Shown in pieces: positions 22,330 through 33,955 of a stretch of 64,000 nucleotides of DNA; positions within the stretch are counted from its first letter, which is position 1; each line of letters starts with the position of its first letter. Made by a program: the position numbers and the translations under genes. Origin of the DNA: Polytrichum commune (lineage: Eukaryota > Streptophyta > Polytrichopsida > Polytrichales > Polytrichaceae). The DNA lies in the NCBI GenBank assembly GCA_950295325.1, contig OX485805.1, positions 24,353,501 through 24,417,500 of the forward strand, written 5' to 3'. Below the pieces are notes generated by a model. That model made no database searches. It saw nothing but the letters and a program-made list of their open reading frames with translations, and was not told the DNA's origin.

Positions 22330-24977
22330 ATGCAAGAACATACACCTTCGAGGATGGAGGTGGCCCTGCAGGAGAAGATACGGTGTTCCATGAGACGGAA
22401 CATCGAGGATGGAATTCTGAAGAGAATGGCGCATAGAGCGAAGGACGTGAAGATCAACCGGGCACAATGTTTCTTCCTTCTCACGAACTTCACAGAGGGC
22501 GTTACGGTGAGCTTCGAACTTGTCTCCGAGGTACTTCAGCTGCTTGCAGACGACCATGACAATTCGACTTCGTACTGTTGTGCCGAGTCTAACATAGTAG
22601 TCACAAATGATGAAGCAAGTACATCTTCTCAAATCAGGGCCGGGGTTTCAGACGAGAGAAAGAGAAGAATCCATGATTTGTCTGTGTATTCTCTGGCCGA
22701 TATGGAGCGTTGCATGGTGAGAGGCGAAATTTTTCAACTGAATTGCGTCCGCGATGGACAATTTTGGCAGACCGCCATGAGAACGTACACACCAAAGGAT
22801 GGCCGCACAGAATTATTCTTTGTGCTCCAAGAATTCGCATGGAGTCTTGATTTGGTTCTGCTTGCATTTACTGCATTGAAGGAATTGCTCCTTACAGGTC
22901 AAGACATCCTTCAGGAAGATCTTGTAGGTTACGAATGGTGTGAGGTAAGGCGTAGGTTGATTCTCAAGCAGGTCGGAGACATTAACCTTCTAAGTACTGG
23001 GGACTGCCACGCTTCAGTCCGCTGCAGATCTGCATCTCATGTGGACAAAGGAGAGCTGTTAGAGAAACTGAGAGAGATTGAAATCTGCAACGATGCTTGG
23101 TGGCCATCAGCAATCCAGATGAACAAATGTAGAATAGCTTCTTTTCTAAGGCGGAAGTTTGAAGGCCAAGAGCCTCGAGTTGATTATCTGCCTCCTACCT
23201 TTCAGATTGAATACCAGGATATCGTTGTTGAGGCGCACATTTCTTCACAAGTGATGGTTGCTGAACTGCATGGAGAGCGCGTAGCAGCAAAATATTTCAC
23301 CAATTCGGTGGTGAGAGACCAGATCCATGTCAAAGAAGTCGCGCTTTTGGCCTGCAACCAACATCCGTACGTTGTCGGTTTGATAGGGTACGCGACAGGA
23401 GAGAGAGAAAGGCCTGGTGCGATCGTCATGGAGCTAATGCAAAAGAACCTTCGCGAATTGATCGATGATATAATGAACCCTGATGATGTTGAGGAACAGC
23501 CTATTCCAACCTTCTATCAGAACACCACACCGTTCACCTTGGATGTCTCACTTCACCTGCTGTTGCAAATTGTCGAGAGTTTGTGTCATCTGAAGGGTCA
23601 ACGAGTAATTCATCGAGACGTCAAGGCAATGAACGTGCTTGTGACTCCGAACGGTGACGCAGAGTTGATGTCGGAAACCCTAAGTTTACAGCCCTCTCCA
23701 CGTGAGCGCTTCTACGATGTGAAGCTTGCAGACTTTGGGACGTCCAACTCGAATGAATGGGACTCTCAATTTCGTACAAAGGCGGGGACTAGCTGTTGGA
23801 TGGCAATTGAAGTTATTGAAGCAGAGAACAACAATATCGAACAAAGCGGCGGGTATACATGGTCTGCAGATGTCTACAGCTTGGGTATCACGGCACACGA
23901 GATCCTTACCGGTCGGCTGCCATTCCATCATGTATCAAAGTCTGACCTAATCCAGGTGCTGCGTAGGGGTGGAAAGCCTCCCCTTCCACTCGACTGTCCA
24001 GCACGTCTGCGGGAGCTTCTTCAAGATTGCTTGGCGACAAATCCTAACGAAAGACCTGATATCTTCAAAATTCGTGAAGGCCTTTGGCGTTGCAGAGTGG
24101 AGATGTTGTTGCATCATGGTGACAAGCTACCAATAAGGTCTACTATGAATAGGTATGTAACTTAAACTTGGCAATTACCTGATTCTCGAAGAACAACACT
24201 CTCTCAGACGAGTACATGTCTGCTGTGGAGAGGACACATGTGTTGAGAGTAGTGCATGCGTTAGTACTGGTACATTTAGGATGCCATATGTACATAAGTC
24301 ATCCCAGATGTGGTCTTATTTGAGTAATCTCATTGCAGTAGCCTAGTACTCTGAACCAGGATAAAATAGATTAACCAAAGAGAGTCACGTGACAGTTTTA
24401 ATCAATCAACTCGTTTAACTGGTGTAATACATGTGATTGGGACGTGATCTTAATTTAGTTTGAACAATTTATGAAGTCGATAATTTCTTGATAGATAAAA
24501 TCAATCAGCCAAGTACAGGATCGCTCAAATATATTGAGTACTCCAGCTAAAACATATTTTAAAACTTTATTGCACTTCAAATTTAGAAAATATGCCCAAT
24601 ATCTGCAGCATAGCTCATATATAGTTTTTTTACTACAGAGTCCCCTTAGAATGTATTATGTTACAATGGTTTGAGAACACCTCCGGATTTGAGATCTTAG
24701 AAGTGGTTGCACAATTTATTGGCCTCTGGACTTCATGTAGCAGTTTCCTAGTCCTTGTGGCCTTTGGCTTTGTGTTTGACTAACTTTCCTTAAGTACAGG
24801 GCCACAAGTGTTATTTCGAAACGCGAGGGAGCAGTAGGGAATGTCTTTAGGCACTCCTGGCCACTGAAGGGTTTCCGCAATTTGTTCCGTTATTTGATGA
24901 GGATGGCAGCACTATTACCAGTGGATAGAAGGCACTGGAAATGTAGTACAAATGATGGTAATCTTCAGCACTTGTGA
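22330..24977 (+). CDS. protein kinase with long N-terminal region, two exons
   Basis: Exon 1 is 22330-24152 and exon 2 is 24800-24977, giving 666 residues; reading through the intron gives 611. Residues 1-290 are a non-kinase region containing YEWCEVRRRLILKQVGDI (201-218), resembling kinases with the plant DUF1221-type N-terminus. The kinase domain follows: Lys321 in RVAAKYF, Glu336 in the C-helix, catalytic loop IHRDVKAMN (427-435), LADFG (466-470), SADVYSLG (512-519) and Arg575. No clear glycine-rich loop is visible, and the usual APE reads AIE (492-494). Lys, HRD and DFG are kept, so activity on Ser/Thr is plausible. The spliced C-terminus adds 58 basic residues (ATSVISKREG to LQHL). The substrate is unknown. 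The start follows a tandem-repeat leader. Confidence 0.88.
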
Positions 24978-25028
24978 AATACATGCATATTAAGTACTAT
25001 ATTGATGAGTGGTAAATGTATTTTAGTA

Positions 25029-25034
25029 AATAAA
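25029..25034 (+). promoter_or_regulatory. candidate polyadenylation signal of the kinase gene
   Basis: AATAAA lies about 50 bp after the stop codon of the proposed second kinase exon, supporting that exon as the true gene end. Confidence 0.5.
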
Positions 25035-25586
25035 GAATGTATATATATTACAATTGATTGGATTTGTTTCAAGGCATGTTGTCACATGTGCAGTTGTGTT
25101 CACTAACAATTGACGAGTTTAATCTAGACCCAAAAATTCATTTGAGGGGACTTTGTAGTGAGTGCAATAAAACATGTACCCATAACATGTGAACAAATAT
25201 CAAGCTCATGATAATCAAAGAAACGTAATAATATATGTTATTTTAATTTATTTTAATTTTTAGACAAATGAAACAAGTGTATTTCATTGTCAAAAATCAT
25301 ATAAGGTCATCAAAGACCTAAAAATGATAGTAGGGGACTCTCTTGGGTGAACCCAGTGAAACCACACAACCCCTAGGTAATACATTTAAAGTCCCATAGG
25401 CTTATTAAGCAACAATTCATGTTTAAGTTGGTGTCAAGCCTCAGATTTTTAACCACACGTTCATAGCTTACCCCAAGAGACTATGTAGTGGATTGTGGAA
25501 AGAACTTGGGGGTATTGAGATTTTGTTGAACAACATATTTGACTTGGAAAAATGTATTTGTGGCAGACATTGTGACAGCTTTGAAG
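25035..25586. other. spacer between the kinase gene and the receptor-kinase remnant
   Basis: No LRR or transmembrane coding sequence of a receptor kinase is found upstream of the kinase exons. The remnant at 25587 therefore lacks its extracellular part. Nothing else is recognisable. Confidence 0.45.
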
Positions 25587-28108
25587 GCAGCGGGTGTCAT
25601 CTCATTCACATATGAAGAGATTGAAGAAATCACTAATAAGTTCAACACAAATAATGAGGTTGGAGAATGGAACTATGGCAAGTTCTATAAAGCAAGATTA
25701 AATGACGGACAGTTGGTTGCAATAAAGCATTCGCAAATTGAGGGCTCCTTGGAGGCACCCCACGAATTTTTTAATGAAATTCAGGTGTTATCACGTCTTA
25801 AGCATCGAAATCTGCACAAACTTGTCGGCTACTGCAATAGCCACAATGTTCAAGTAAGTTTGACTTCATCTTTCACATTGAATTACTTTCCTTAGACCAC
25901 CTAAATTTTTGAAAGTGTATAGTTTCCCTCCTCATGTCTTTATGCTATTGTATCATGAATGTATCTTTTATTGGGAAAAACATGGTTGCACATCATCCTC
26001 TCTTCAAGTCACCAAATGTCTCCTTATCACATACCCTTTGCTGCATGAATAAATGTTTCCACTCTTATTTAAGGTCATGGAAATACTTACTCTCAAAGAC
26101 ACTCTTGCAGATGTTGGTGTATGAATATATGCCAGGAGGAAGATTGCGAGATCGTCTTACATTATTGTCAGAAAAGGCATTGGACTTCACAACACGGTTG
26201 GAGATTGCATTAGGATGTGCAAATGCCATACTCTATCTCCACACAGAAAACCCTCCAATCTTGAATTCCGACATTAATTCAAGAAATATTTTTTTGGATG
26301 TCCAACCATACGGTCCTCCAAAATTGGCCATCAAAACCATGTGGGAACAAGCACCAGTGCTCAACTTGTTTTCTGTGCAGGGACGAATCCCACCTCCTGT
26401 AAGCACATATTCAAAACTTCTTTGCCATACACAGAAGCCATAGCATCAGTTTGGTCATTAGTGTGAATACAATTAGTTTTCCCTCATCAATTCAGGTCTT
26501 GCTTGTTTGCTCCATAGTATGTATATACAATCCGTTTTCCTTGCTTCTGATCATGAATTTAGATGAGGCAACAGGGGGGGGGGGGGGGGGGGGGGGGGGA
26601 AGGGGGTGTGAAAACACCATTTTAGAATACAATTAAAGTGCGGTGGACCGAGGTGAAAGTATATCCATTTGGCTTTGACATGTGCATGACCTTAGGAAGC
26701 TCGGTTTCAAAGTTGGCCCTCTTTTTGGGGGGTAGAAATGTCCATTCTCAACTTCGATCCAAGACAAAGGTTTTGTAAAGCTTAAAAGTATGTTCCCATT
26801 CGGAGTCAAGAATGGCCATTTGTACACAACCTTAAAACCGAGCTCCCCAAGGTAAGGCACATGTCAAGGTCAAAAGTCTTCTACTTTGGCCTACCAATCC
26901 TATTGAACCTTGAATGTGTGCCCACCATATGTGACCCCCACATGAGAGGACATCAATTGTTCTATGTGAATCATTTTTGGTTCATACTCTAAATTACAAG
27001 AAATGTGTGTGTGCAGTGTTATAGAGCTCCAGAGTACCTCCTAACCATGAGGGAGACTTTCAAGAGCAATGTGTACAGTTTTGGTGTTGTGCTCCTTGAG
27101 CTTCTTACTGCACGACAACCCACTTCCATGGACAAGCACATTGTCAGAGAGGTAATTCAAATCCGCTATGATTTGTGAAATAGATCCTCATTTATTCCAC
27201 TTTCACTTGCCCATTATAGTCAACTAGATATTGGAAGTTTGTATCATAGGCTTGTGAGTATCTTACATATCCTAGGGAAGTACATTATTTGTTATGAATT
27301 TACCAGTTGTTAGTTATAAATCTAGAGTGCCTTCATGGAGTTGCCATACAACTTGAGCTCAAGCTCAAGGTTGCAAGATTGGTGGGCTAAGGTAAATGGA
27401 TTTAAGCACTCCCATGTGCCTAAGATGATGGTGGAGTTTTCATTCTTCCTTTCTTGTTTGGCTTTGATTTTCAAGTTCAAGCCCAAACTTAAATTTGTAG
27501 AATTTCGAATTCTAATGACTATAAGTTCAAATTTAGGCTTAAGCTTGAAATCAATCTAAATGGAGGAACCAAAACTCCACCCTTTCAAGTACATTGATAA
27601 AAGACTCAAATTCTTTTACCTTGGCCCACCAAACTTGCAAGGTTGAGCTTGAGCTCAATGTTTGTGTGATTGGTCATTCAAATTATTCCAATCTTTGAAG
27701 CCACCCATGGTTTGTTTGTCTATTTTTGTTTTGATAGTTCAAAATATCTTAAAGTTAGAACTTAGCAAGATACAAATTACGCATTCTAATTTTGTTGTAC
27801 ATGTTCAGGTACGTGAAGCAGGAAAGGACCTCAACTTTGTAGATCAGCGTATGGGGCCGTGTCCGAAACTACCACTCATTCAGCTCGTCAACCTAGCATT
27901 GGCATGTGTTCAAAATTCTCCTGAGGATCGACCCCACATGGCCGATGTAGTCAAAGAATTGCGGAGAATCCAACGTACCGTAAAATACTATTCCTTGTTG
28001 CACCCTGAATGTGGTAAGTCGTCTACAAGGCTCTGGACTCCACAATTAGAGTACCAAATCTCTTTTCATTTAAGTTGTAAATTAAATACAATCTCAGAAC
28101 ATGACTAG
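25587..28108 (+). pseudogene. LRR-VIII/HPCA1-like receptor kinase, kinase domain only, degenerate
   Basis: Four exon-like blocks with good splice borders line up with the cytoplasmic kinase of At5g49770/HPCA1-type receptors: 25587-25853 (the first boundary is uncertain), 26111-26398, 27017-27151 and 27809-28108. Family phrases include [31 protein letters not shown] and EDRPHMADVVKEL. The ATP lysine is kept in VAIKHSQ. The glycine loop reads GEWNYGKFY instead of GEGGYGKVY. The catalytic HRDIK reads NSDIN, the DFG segment is replaced (LAIKTMW), and DVYSFG reads NVYSFG. The block normally holding the activation-loop KGTPGY is absent at the exon 2-3 junction. No LRR or membrane segment precedes it. 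This is a pseudogene or at most a pseudokinase fragment; the splice sites remain intact, so transcription is possible. Confidence 0.8.
26574..26599 (+). repeat. poly-G tract of 26 bases
   Basis: An uninterrupted run of 26 G lies between exon blocks 2 and 3 of the receptor-kinase remnant, followed by AAGGGGG. Such a run can form G-quadruplexes and is prone to length error in assemblies. Confidence 0.9.
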
Positions 28109-28559
28109 TAAGAGATCAGTATTCACTCCCTTTCCATCCTAATGTGACCTCTTTAAACACTTGTGGCGCTCTAGCATTTGACCAATTGTCATTGTTGGAT
28201 CCTCCAATTTTAGTTGCACTTGATGATCAAATGCACATAAGCAAGCTGAGGAGTGCAGCATAAGTCGAAATGTACAACAAAATATTTTCAAGAGGTAAAT
28301 TTCGTGTATAATACTGGTATTTACAGACTATGTTCTTGCAGCGTACCTACATTTTACATATAACAGCTCAATTAGAAAGACTGAACCAACAAGATTTACA
28401 CATTAATGAATTGATTTCATCATTTAAGGACTACATTTCTTGTAAGATGCACTTCTTGTTCAAATTAAGGCAAGTGAAGGTGAGTTCTCTCCAGCTATAC
28501 ACACAAATGATTTAATTCTTCATCAACTTCAATCATCTGAAATGGGTTCTTTATCTATA
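28109..28559. other. spacer without recognisable genes
   Basis: This stretch lies between the receptor-kinase remnant and the duplicated 3' flank of the LURP-one-like gene. No feature could be supported. Confidence 0.4.
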
Positions 28560-28745
28560 GTAACATCGTTCTCCGACTGAGTACACTGAGTACCCCAATG
28601 ACCTCAAAGATGATTCCGTGCATTAGAGTATCAAGGATGAGTTTCGTGTACTCTCCTGATGATCGAATGCCATGATGCTGAGCAACTGATCCTTCGTTTG
28701 ACACCTTCGGATTCTCCTCATTGGCAACTATTACAATACAAGTCT
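28560..28745 (-). repeat. duplicated copy of the LURP-one-like gene's 3' end and flank
   Basis: The sequence AGTACACTGAGTACCCCAAT through GATGATTCCGT, ATCAAGGA, TTTCGTGT, TCTCCTGAT, GTTTGACAC and TTCTCCT matches 28940-29085 block for block, and the latter covers the last codons of the gene at 29049. The copy has diverged, and its reading frame no longer encodes the gene's C-terminus exactly. It is a remnant of a tandem duplication. Confidence 0.65.
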
Positions 28746-29048
28746 TGTTAAAATTGAGGTGCGTTCTTTTCAATTCACACAACTGATTCGATTCACAAAT
28801 TTATCTTCAATTTCAATCAATCTGAAATGGATTGACAAGAAATCACTTCACGAATTCCTAATATAGCACTAGCACTTTACTTACCATGGATACCCAAATT
28901 GGCGTTTAAGATTAGGGCTTGGAGAGTTTCAAACTCTAATCCAGTACACTCCCTACCCCGATGGCCCGACGATGATTCCGTCCATAAGATTATCAAGGAA
29001 GATTTTCGTGTCTTCTCCTGATTGACTACTACGTTGCTCAGCATCCAA

Positions 29049-29909
29049 TCATTTGTTTGACACGACCGTCTTCTCCTTAATGGCACTGATCATCACCCTG
29101 GGCTCTGGACTCGCTGCCCAGAATCTGTTGAATGCGTCGTTGGGAAACTTCTTGGCGCATTGGTGCATGCCGAAGATCATGGCGAGCAAAGCAGTCCAAT
29201 CCACACCCGCAGCCACGTCGATCGTCAGCTCGGGGCCCGACAGCACCGAATTATAATTATTCAGGTGCAAAATCCCCATAGCCTTCTCCACAACGGCGAC
29301 TCTTTCATTCTTCGCGTTCAGTATCTGTATAATGGGGCCAGTGACAAGGATCGTGTACATAAGCTCCCTCTCTCGGTCGCCTTTGTACACTACCATGTTG
29401 TGCTTAGTGGATATGGACTTAATTCGCGATTGCTTCGAGATGCTGAAATACGTCGTCCCGCCTCTCGGATCCTGCACGAACTGCGTGCCGTGCACCGAGA
29501 CAGATTTCGGCTTCACTCGCAGATTCGGAATTCCATAGTTTCCCGAAACGTAGCAGACCGGTTCCTTCATCTGAATCTCCTCAATTAGAGTTCCGTGATC
29601 TTCACAGCCGCCGATGTCTAAAGGCTCCATGGTGTCATGGTACGGGTTCTTGCCGTAGTGATGCGAGACGCACATTATGCGTCCAAATTCGTCGAAAATT
29701 CGGTTGTCGTCTACGCTCAGATGAGATTGTATGAATCTGGTCTGTTCCGGACAGAACTGATGTCCCAGAGTGAGTCCGGATCCCTGTTCCTGCGGAACTA
29801 AGTATCCCTGCGGCGGTCCCACGACTTCTACGGAACCCTCAGGGTTCAAATTCGTAGAGTTGGAGGTTCTTCCCGTCTGGGAATTGTTCATGTGAGTATC
29901 TGACATCAT
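29049..29909 (-). CDS. LURP-one-related (tubby-like fold) protein, intronless
   Basis: This open frame encodes 286 residues and starts with a double ATG (29909 and 29906). Residues 1-50 are polar and low in structure. From about 60 to 255 the pattern fits the LURP-one/scramblase-like beta-barrel: short strands with IFDEFGRIMC (71-80), YFSISKQSRIKSIS (154-167), IIQILNAKNERVAVV (193-207), and near the end GPELTIDVAAGVDWTALLAM (225-244), the part most like LOR proteins, where a hydrophobic C-terminal helix follows an acidic strand. LOR proteins are linked to plant defence but their biochemistry is unclear; cytosolic or membrane-associated action is inference. It is longer than typical 200-residue members. 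Both flanks are duplicated. Assignment rests on the C-terminal motif and could be wrong at family level; the coding call itself is supported by length and base composition. Confidence 0.62.
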   Translation of the reverse strand: MMSDTHMNNSQTGRTSNSTNLNPEGSVEVVGPPQGYLVPQEQGSGLTLGHQFCPEQTRFIQSHLSVDDNRIFDEFGRIMCVSHHYGKNPYHDTMEPLDIGGCEDHGTLIEEIQMKEPVCYVSGNYGIPNLRVKPKSVSVHGTQFVQDPRGGTTYFSISKQSRIKSISTKHNMVVYKGDRERELMYTILVTGPIIQILNAKNERVAVVEKAMGILHLNNYNSVLSGPELTIDVAAGVDWTALLAMIFGMHQCAKKFPNDAFNRFWAASPEPRVMISAIKEKTVVSNK

Positions 29910-29954
29910 GGCTGCGCGAAAGAATCGAACAATCTACCAGAAGCCAAATGTGTC

Positions 29955-31000
29955 TGGCTGCACAAATCAAAGAGTAGATAAGTTTGGAGAAATCGATTTT
30001 CATCAAGAATACCAACCCCGACCTCTCTGGTAAGTGTAGAGTGATTCGATTTGCTGATGAGAATCACACGTACACCTCAACCTTCTCTTCTGCATATATT
30101 TCACACCAACAAAACGTAGTTCATGAGAAATTACTCTGCTCTAATCTGCCATTCTCTATACTCTACAGAAGGAAATGGTAAAACAGGTGCAAGCTCCTAT
30201 GTATTAATCTCAGCAAGAAAAAGTGAGAGTCACACGAATAGGACACTTGCAGTTTATGAAAAAAGAGAAATCGCATTTGCGTCGAACCAACACCAAGAAT
30301 CATGAACGTGTTGAGGAGCGAAGAAGTAGAGAGAGCTCATTACGTATCCCCCAAAAGTTATCACAAAAGGATAAGAAAGTTCACTGCGGAGACGCCATCG
30401 AGAATCACCAGAGGACAGTTACAAGTGACTTCTGAGTAATCAAAGCAAAATTATGTCCGGCACAAATCACAGAGAGGAAATGTTGATGTCAACCTGGTGA
30501 CCTGGAGAAATTGACGATCTCTTTCGACTTTCCCACTTCCTTCTTCTTCTTCATCAAGTAAATAACCAACCCCGACCTCCCTGGCCGTAAGACTTGTGGA
30601 GTGGTTCGAATTGCTGAGAATCAAACTTCTCAAAATCTCTTTCTACATACATTTTACAGCAACAAAACAGCCTTGTCTACGAGAGATGATGCTCCAGCCC
30701 GCCAATGTTCTCTAGAAGTACAGATGGATATGGGGAAAGCAGGTGTGCTCCTGTGTATTCTCGGCAAGTATAAAGTGTGAATTTGCTAAGACACCGAATG
30801 CTGCCATTTACAGTTTACTAAAGACGAAAAATGTCTGCACCGAACCAACACCAAGAATGTACTCGAGAAATTGCCAGAATGCAAGAGCTCACAGCCCCCC
30901 AATTCGTCACAAAAAGGATTAGACAGCTCATTACGGAAATGGATGGCGTCGAGAATCACCAGGAGAAAGTTAAAGGTGAGTCATTCTGAGGAAACCTGCA
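29955..31000 (-). repeat. diverged tandem duplication upstream of the LURP-one-like gene
   Basis: Two copies of about 0.5 kb (roughly 29955-30440 and 30450-31000) share ordered blocks: GCACAAATCA-AGAG, TTCATCAAG followed by ACCAACCCCGACCTC, GAGTG-TTCGA-TTGCTGA, CGAACCAACACCAAGAAT, GAGCTCA, and CGTCGAGAATCACCAG. The first copy abuts the gene's start on its upstream side, so the duplicated segment probably includes its promoter or leader. No intact second gene is present. Confidence 0.7.
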
Positions 31001-32316
31001 AAATCACTAACAAGCCTTATAGATGAGACAGGCAGCAGTCGCACTCAAATGTTACCTTGTTTAATCATCTCCCTACCAGAGATAACAATACGAAGGTATG
31101 TCTGAACCCACATCGATTCTCAACCAAGCCCGCATCCTCTAGGTTTGCTGATTTCTGCCAAGCAGTACTTCACCGCAAGGTTAGCTCCTCAAAATGCTTT
31201 GTTTCCGAAACAATCAAACTGACATTGATTTCACACAGTGGCATTTAGTACACTGAGCACCTACAACAGCAGATGGACTAACTAAGTCAAATTGGAGCAA
31301 TGAGCACTGGAATTAAAGGGAAATGATGAAATCGAAGCAGTTTGTTGGTGACTGCGCGTGCCCCCAGCTCTACTGAGGAGGCAAGTTGTCGAATTTGATC
31401 TCAGCCTCCCTCCCAGCTCTGATTTTCATTCCCCATGATTGGACATGTTCGCAGAAAATTACTGTCTAACCGACCACCACGCCGAGACATTAGTAGTACC
31501 GGATTTTATTCTTGCTATCATTTGATGCTTATTGCTTTCAACAGTTGCACCTGCCCCTAAAGGTAGATATGCGGAAAACGGTGAAAATAAGCTGATTCGG
31601 CCAGAAAGAGTGACTTGAAATTTGTGCAAAAAAATCCAGAGATGCAGCAGAGGAAACGATGAGGAATGCAAGTTGGTTGTTAATTTTACTCCATGTAAAT
31701 AATTAGTTACATTTTCCCAAAGAGGCAAGTAAGTCGCACCCCCTACTTGTATAGTAGAGTCTCCCTAATTTGAGCTTCAAAATATCTTACTCTACATACA
31801 AATGCACACAAATCAGTTAATTTTATGACGCCCAAAAGTAATCACAAGTGGTGTGAAACAACACTTATTTGGCCAATCACTGCATCCCACCTATCATTAC
31901 ATCCTTTTTGGGCCATCATTTTTACAATTAGTCATTTTGGGTCCACACAAGAATCATTCTACCCTTACAGTCCTACCTCTTTAAAATGACACGTTTGGGA
32001 AATGAGAAAACCATCCTATTATTGAGATATTGTAATCTACATATCGGATGAGAATTGACCACAATGTGCAAAAGTACATCGTTGTCTTGAAATCAACCTC
32101 GAAAACTCAACCAACCTTCCAAAATTCCTAACTTTGCCAACACAACTCACAATTGAGCAAAACTACTACCAAAAGAAGTGCAATTTCAATAGCTTTCCAA
32201 AAACATCCAGCTAAATATTGAGTTCAAAATGCTCAAAAACAAATTATGCACCTTGATTAAGGGTTTAGGTGAAAATTGTTGCAAAAGAGAACCTAGTGCC
32301 CTTAGTTCCCATATGG
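31001..32316. other. gene-free region
   Basis: I see no coding sequence or well-defined repeat. The stretch is mixed in composition, and short open frames lack known motifs. Confidence 0.4.
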
Positions 32317-32319
32317 AAC

Positions 32320-32664
32320 TACACTAAATAGTCCTATTACTGTGGGCCACAATAATTCTCTAGAGCCCATGCTAATTTTCAAAATGAGAATTAATGTGGG
32401 CCACATTCAACCCATGCTAAATTTCTAGTAGAAAATTGGTGTGGGTCACAGTAATGTTTTTCCTAGAAAATTAATGTGGGTGATTATTTTATTTTGTGCT
32501 ACTTCTATTCTATAACTAATAATTAGTGAGTTGGTCAAAAATCTTCATGAGGACTTAAGGGAAGACCCAAGTTCTTGCACCCACATTAATTCCACCTTGA
32601 CCAAAAAATTAGTGTGGCCCACACTAATACTCCACCCACAGTAATAGGACTATTTAGCGCACCA
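32320..32664. mobile_element. MITE with ends CACTAAATAGTCCTATTACT
   Basis: CACTAAATAGTCCTATTACT followed by GTGGG at about 32322 is mirrored at about 32640-32662 as AGTAATAGGACTATTTAG. Internal GGGCCACA/TGTGGCCC motifs repeat on both sides. It carries no coding sequence. The target duplication is not clear, so the superfamily is undecided. Confidence 0.6.
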
Positions 32665-32861
32665 GTTTTTTCTTTATGAAATGCAAGTGTATTTTCCCTA
32701 GTAGAAAACTATGCCCGCAAAAATTGCAGCCGAAATCAGCTATGGTTCTTTTGACCAGCCTAATCTGCAGTCACTAAACATCTACAAATTTTCCTTTTAC
32801 ATTTTGCAACTGAAATTTTAAATTTTCTAGGGTGTGTGATACAAATATAAGTAAATAAATA

Positions 32862-33925
32862 AATTTCATATTAGCCTTTCAGCTAAACATAGGTATGAAG
32901 AACAAGAAAATGTATTTTTAGCATCAACTGAATATTTGATGAATATTCAAAGTCAAAACCAGCAACTTTCTTTAGCCAATCTCAAGGCCTTGTGTATGAT
33001 GACCTTGCATATGATGAGGAACCACTTTCATTGTCTAGAATCAACACATCATAGTTGGGTACTAGACCCAAGCTAGATCAAAGCTCAAGTAGTAACAGTG
33101 CGTAAAGCCACATGGCCACCTCCATGATCGCACCCGGTTTGATGCAAAACCATCACCTTGCATCTTGGGTACTGACCCCCTTTGTGCTTTGTGGCCCTAC
33201 CTCCTTGGCTTTGTGAACATAATGGCTATAACCCTTCCCCTTGTGAATAGAATGACTAGAACAAGCACTGACAAGCCACCCTAAACCCACCTTTAACCGA
33301 CCTGAGATATGGAGCCCACTACCTACCTCACATGACGGTAATGGAGGCAAGTACGAGTTGATGCCACTAATGGCACCTAAAACCGTCACTCTGTGGGGCC
33401 GGGCACTCCTACACCATGGGGAACAGTTCAAGGTAGTATAGTAGAGGCACCTATTCTTGATCAGGGCCCCATTGGCAATCTATAGGAAACTAGAATTTTG
33501 ATCAAGTTGGGGCTGAAATATCAATCAGGTAGGGATTGAATTTCAATTAGGCCGGAACCAATAGTGCCATGGAACATGTCCTAGTTTTGGAGTGCTAAAG
33601 TGAGGAGGAACAAGCGGTTAAAATGAGTGGTTATGACACACTCTAGACATTGGTAATATGTTCACGCCAACTTTTGGCTTCAAAAATTCACAATAATTTC
33701 AATTTAAGGAATAGCATTACTGAAAAAAATTGCAGTCCTCCTAATTTCTATCTTCCTGTATAAGAATTTTTTTCACTGCCTTATACTTCTCCAAACTTGG
33801 CACAAAATCTCTCAAGTGATCGGTGATGGGCACCTCTACTCTAGAGTGTTGGCAATTGGGAGGCGTTTATAGGTGTTGCTTTTGGGTGGGATGTTGGTTT
33901 GAGCACACTCAACCCTATGACCAGT
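32862..33925 (+). repeat. single-arm copy of the foldback repeat found at 59466-62430
   Basis: From AATTTCATATTAGCCTTTCAGC to GGGTGGGATGTTGG this stretch follows the left foldback arm: TATGATGA-GACCTTGC, TCTAGAATCAACACA, GCCACATGGCCACCTC, CACCTTGCATCTTGGG, ACCCCCTTTGTG, AAGCCACCCTAAACCC and GGGAGGCGTTTATAGGTG. The copy is not inverted on itself. Open frames (such as minus-strand 33153-33431) show no domain. The repeat unit is about 1 kb. Confidence 0.7.
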
Positions 33926-33955
33926 CAAGTCCACAATAATCTTCTCCTTGTTAAT

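Noticed and set aside
29160-29588. Plus-strand 142-codon frame within the LURP-one-like gene
   Set aside because: It is antisense to the minus-strand gene, has no motif, and its codon use is explained by the opposite strand.
33153-33431. Minus-strand 92-codon frame in the foldback-type repeat
   Set aside because: The related copies at 59466-62430 do not keep this frame, so it is not under coding constraint.
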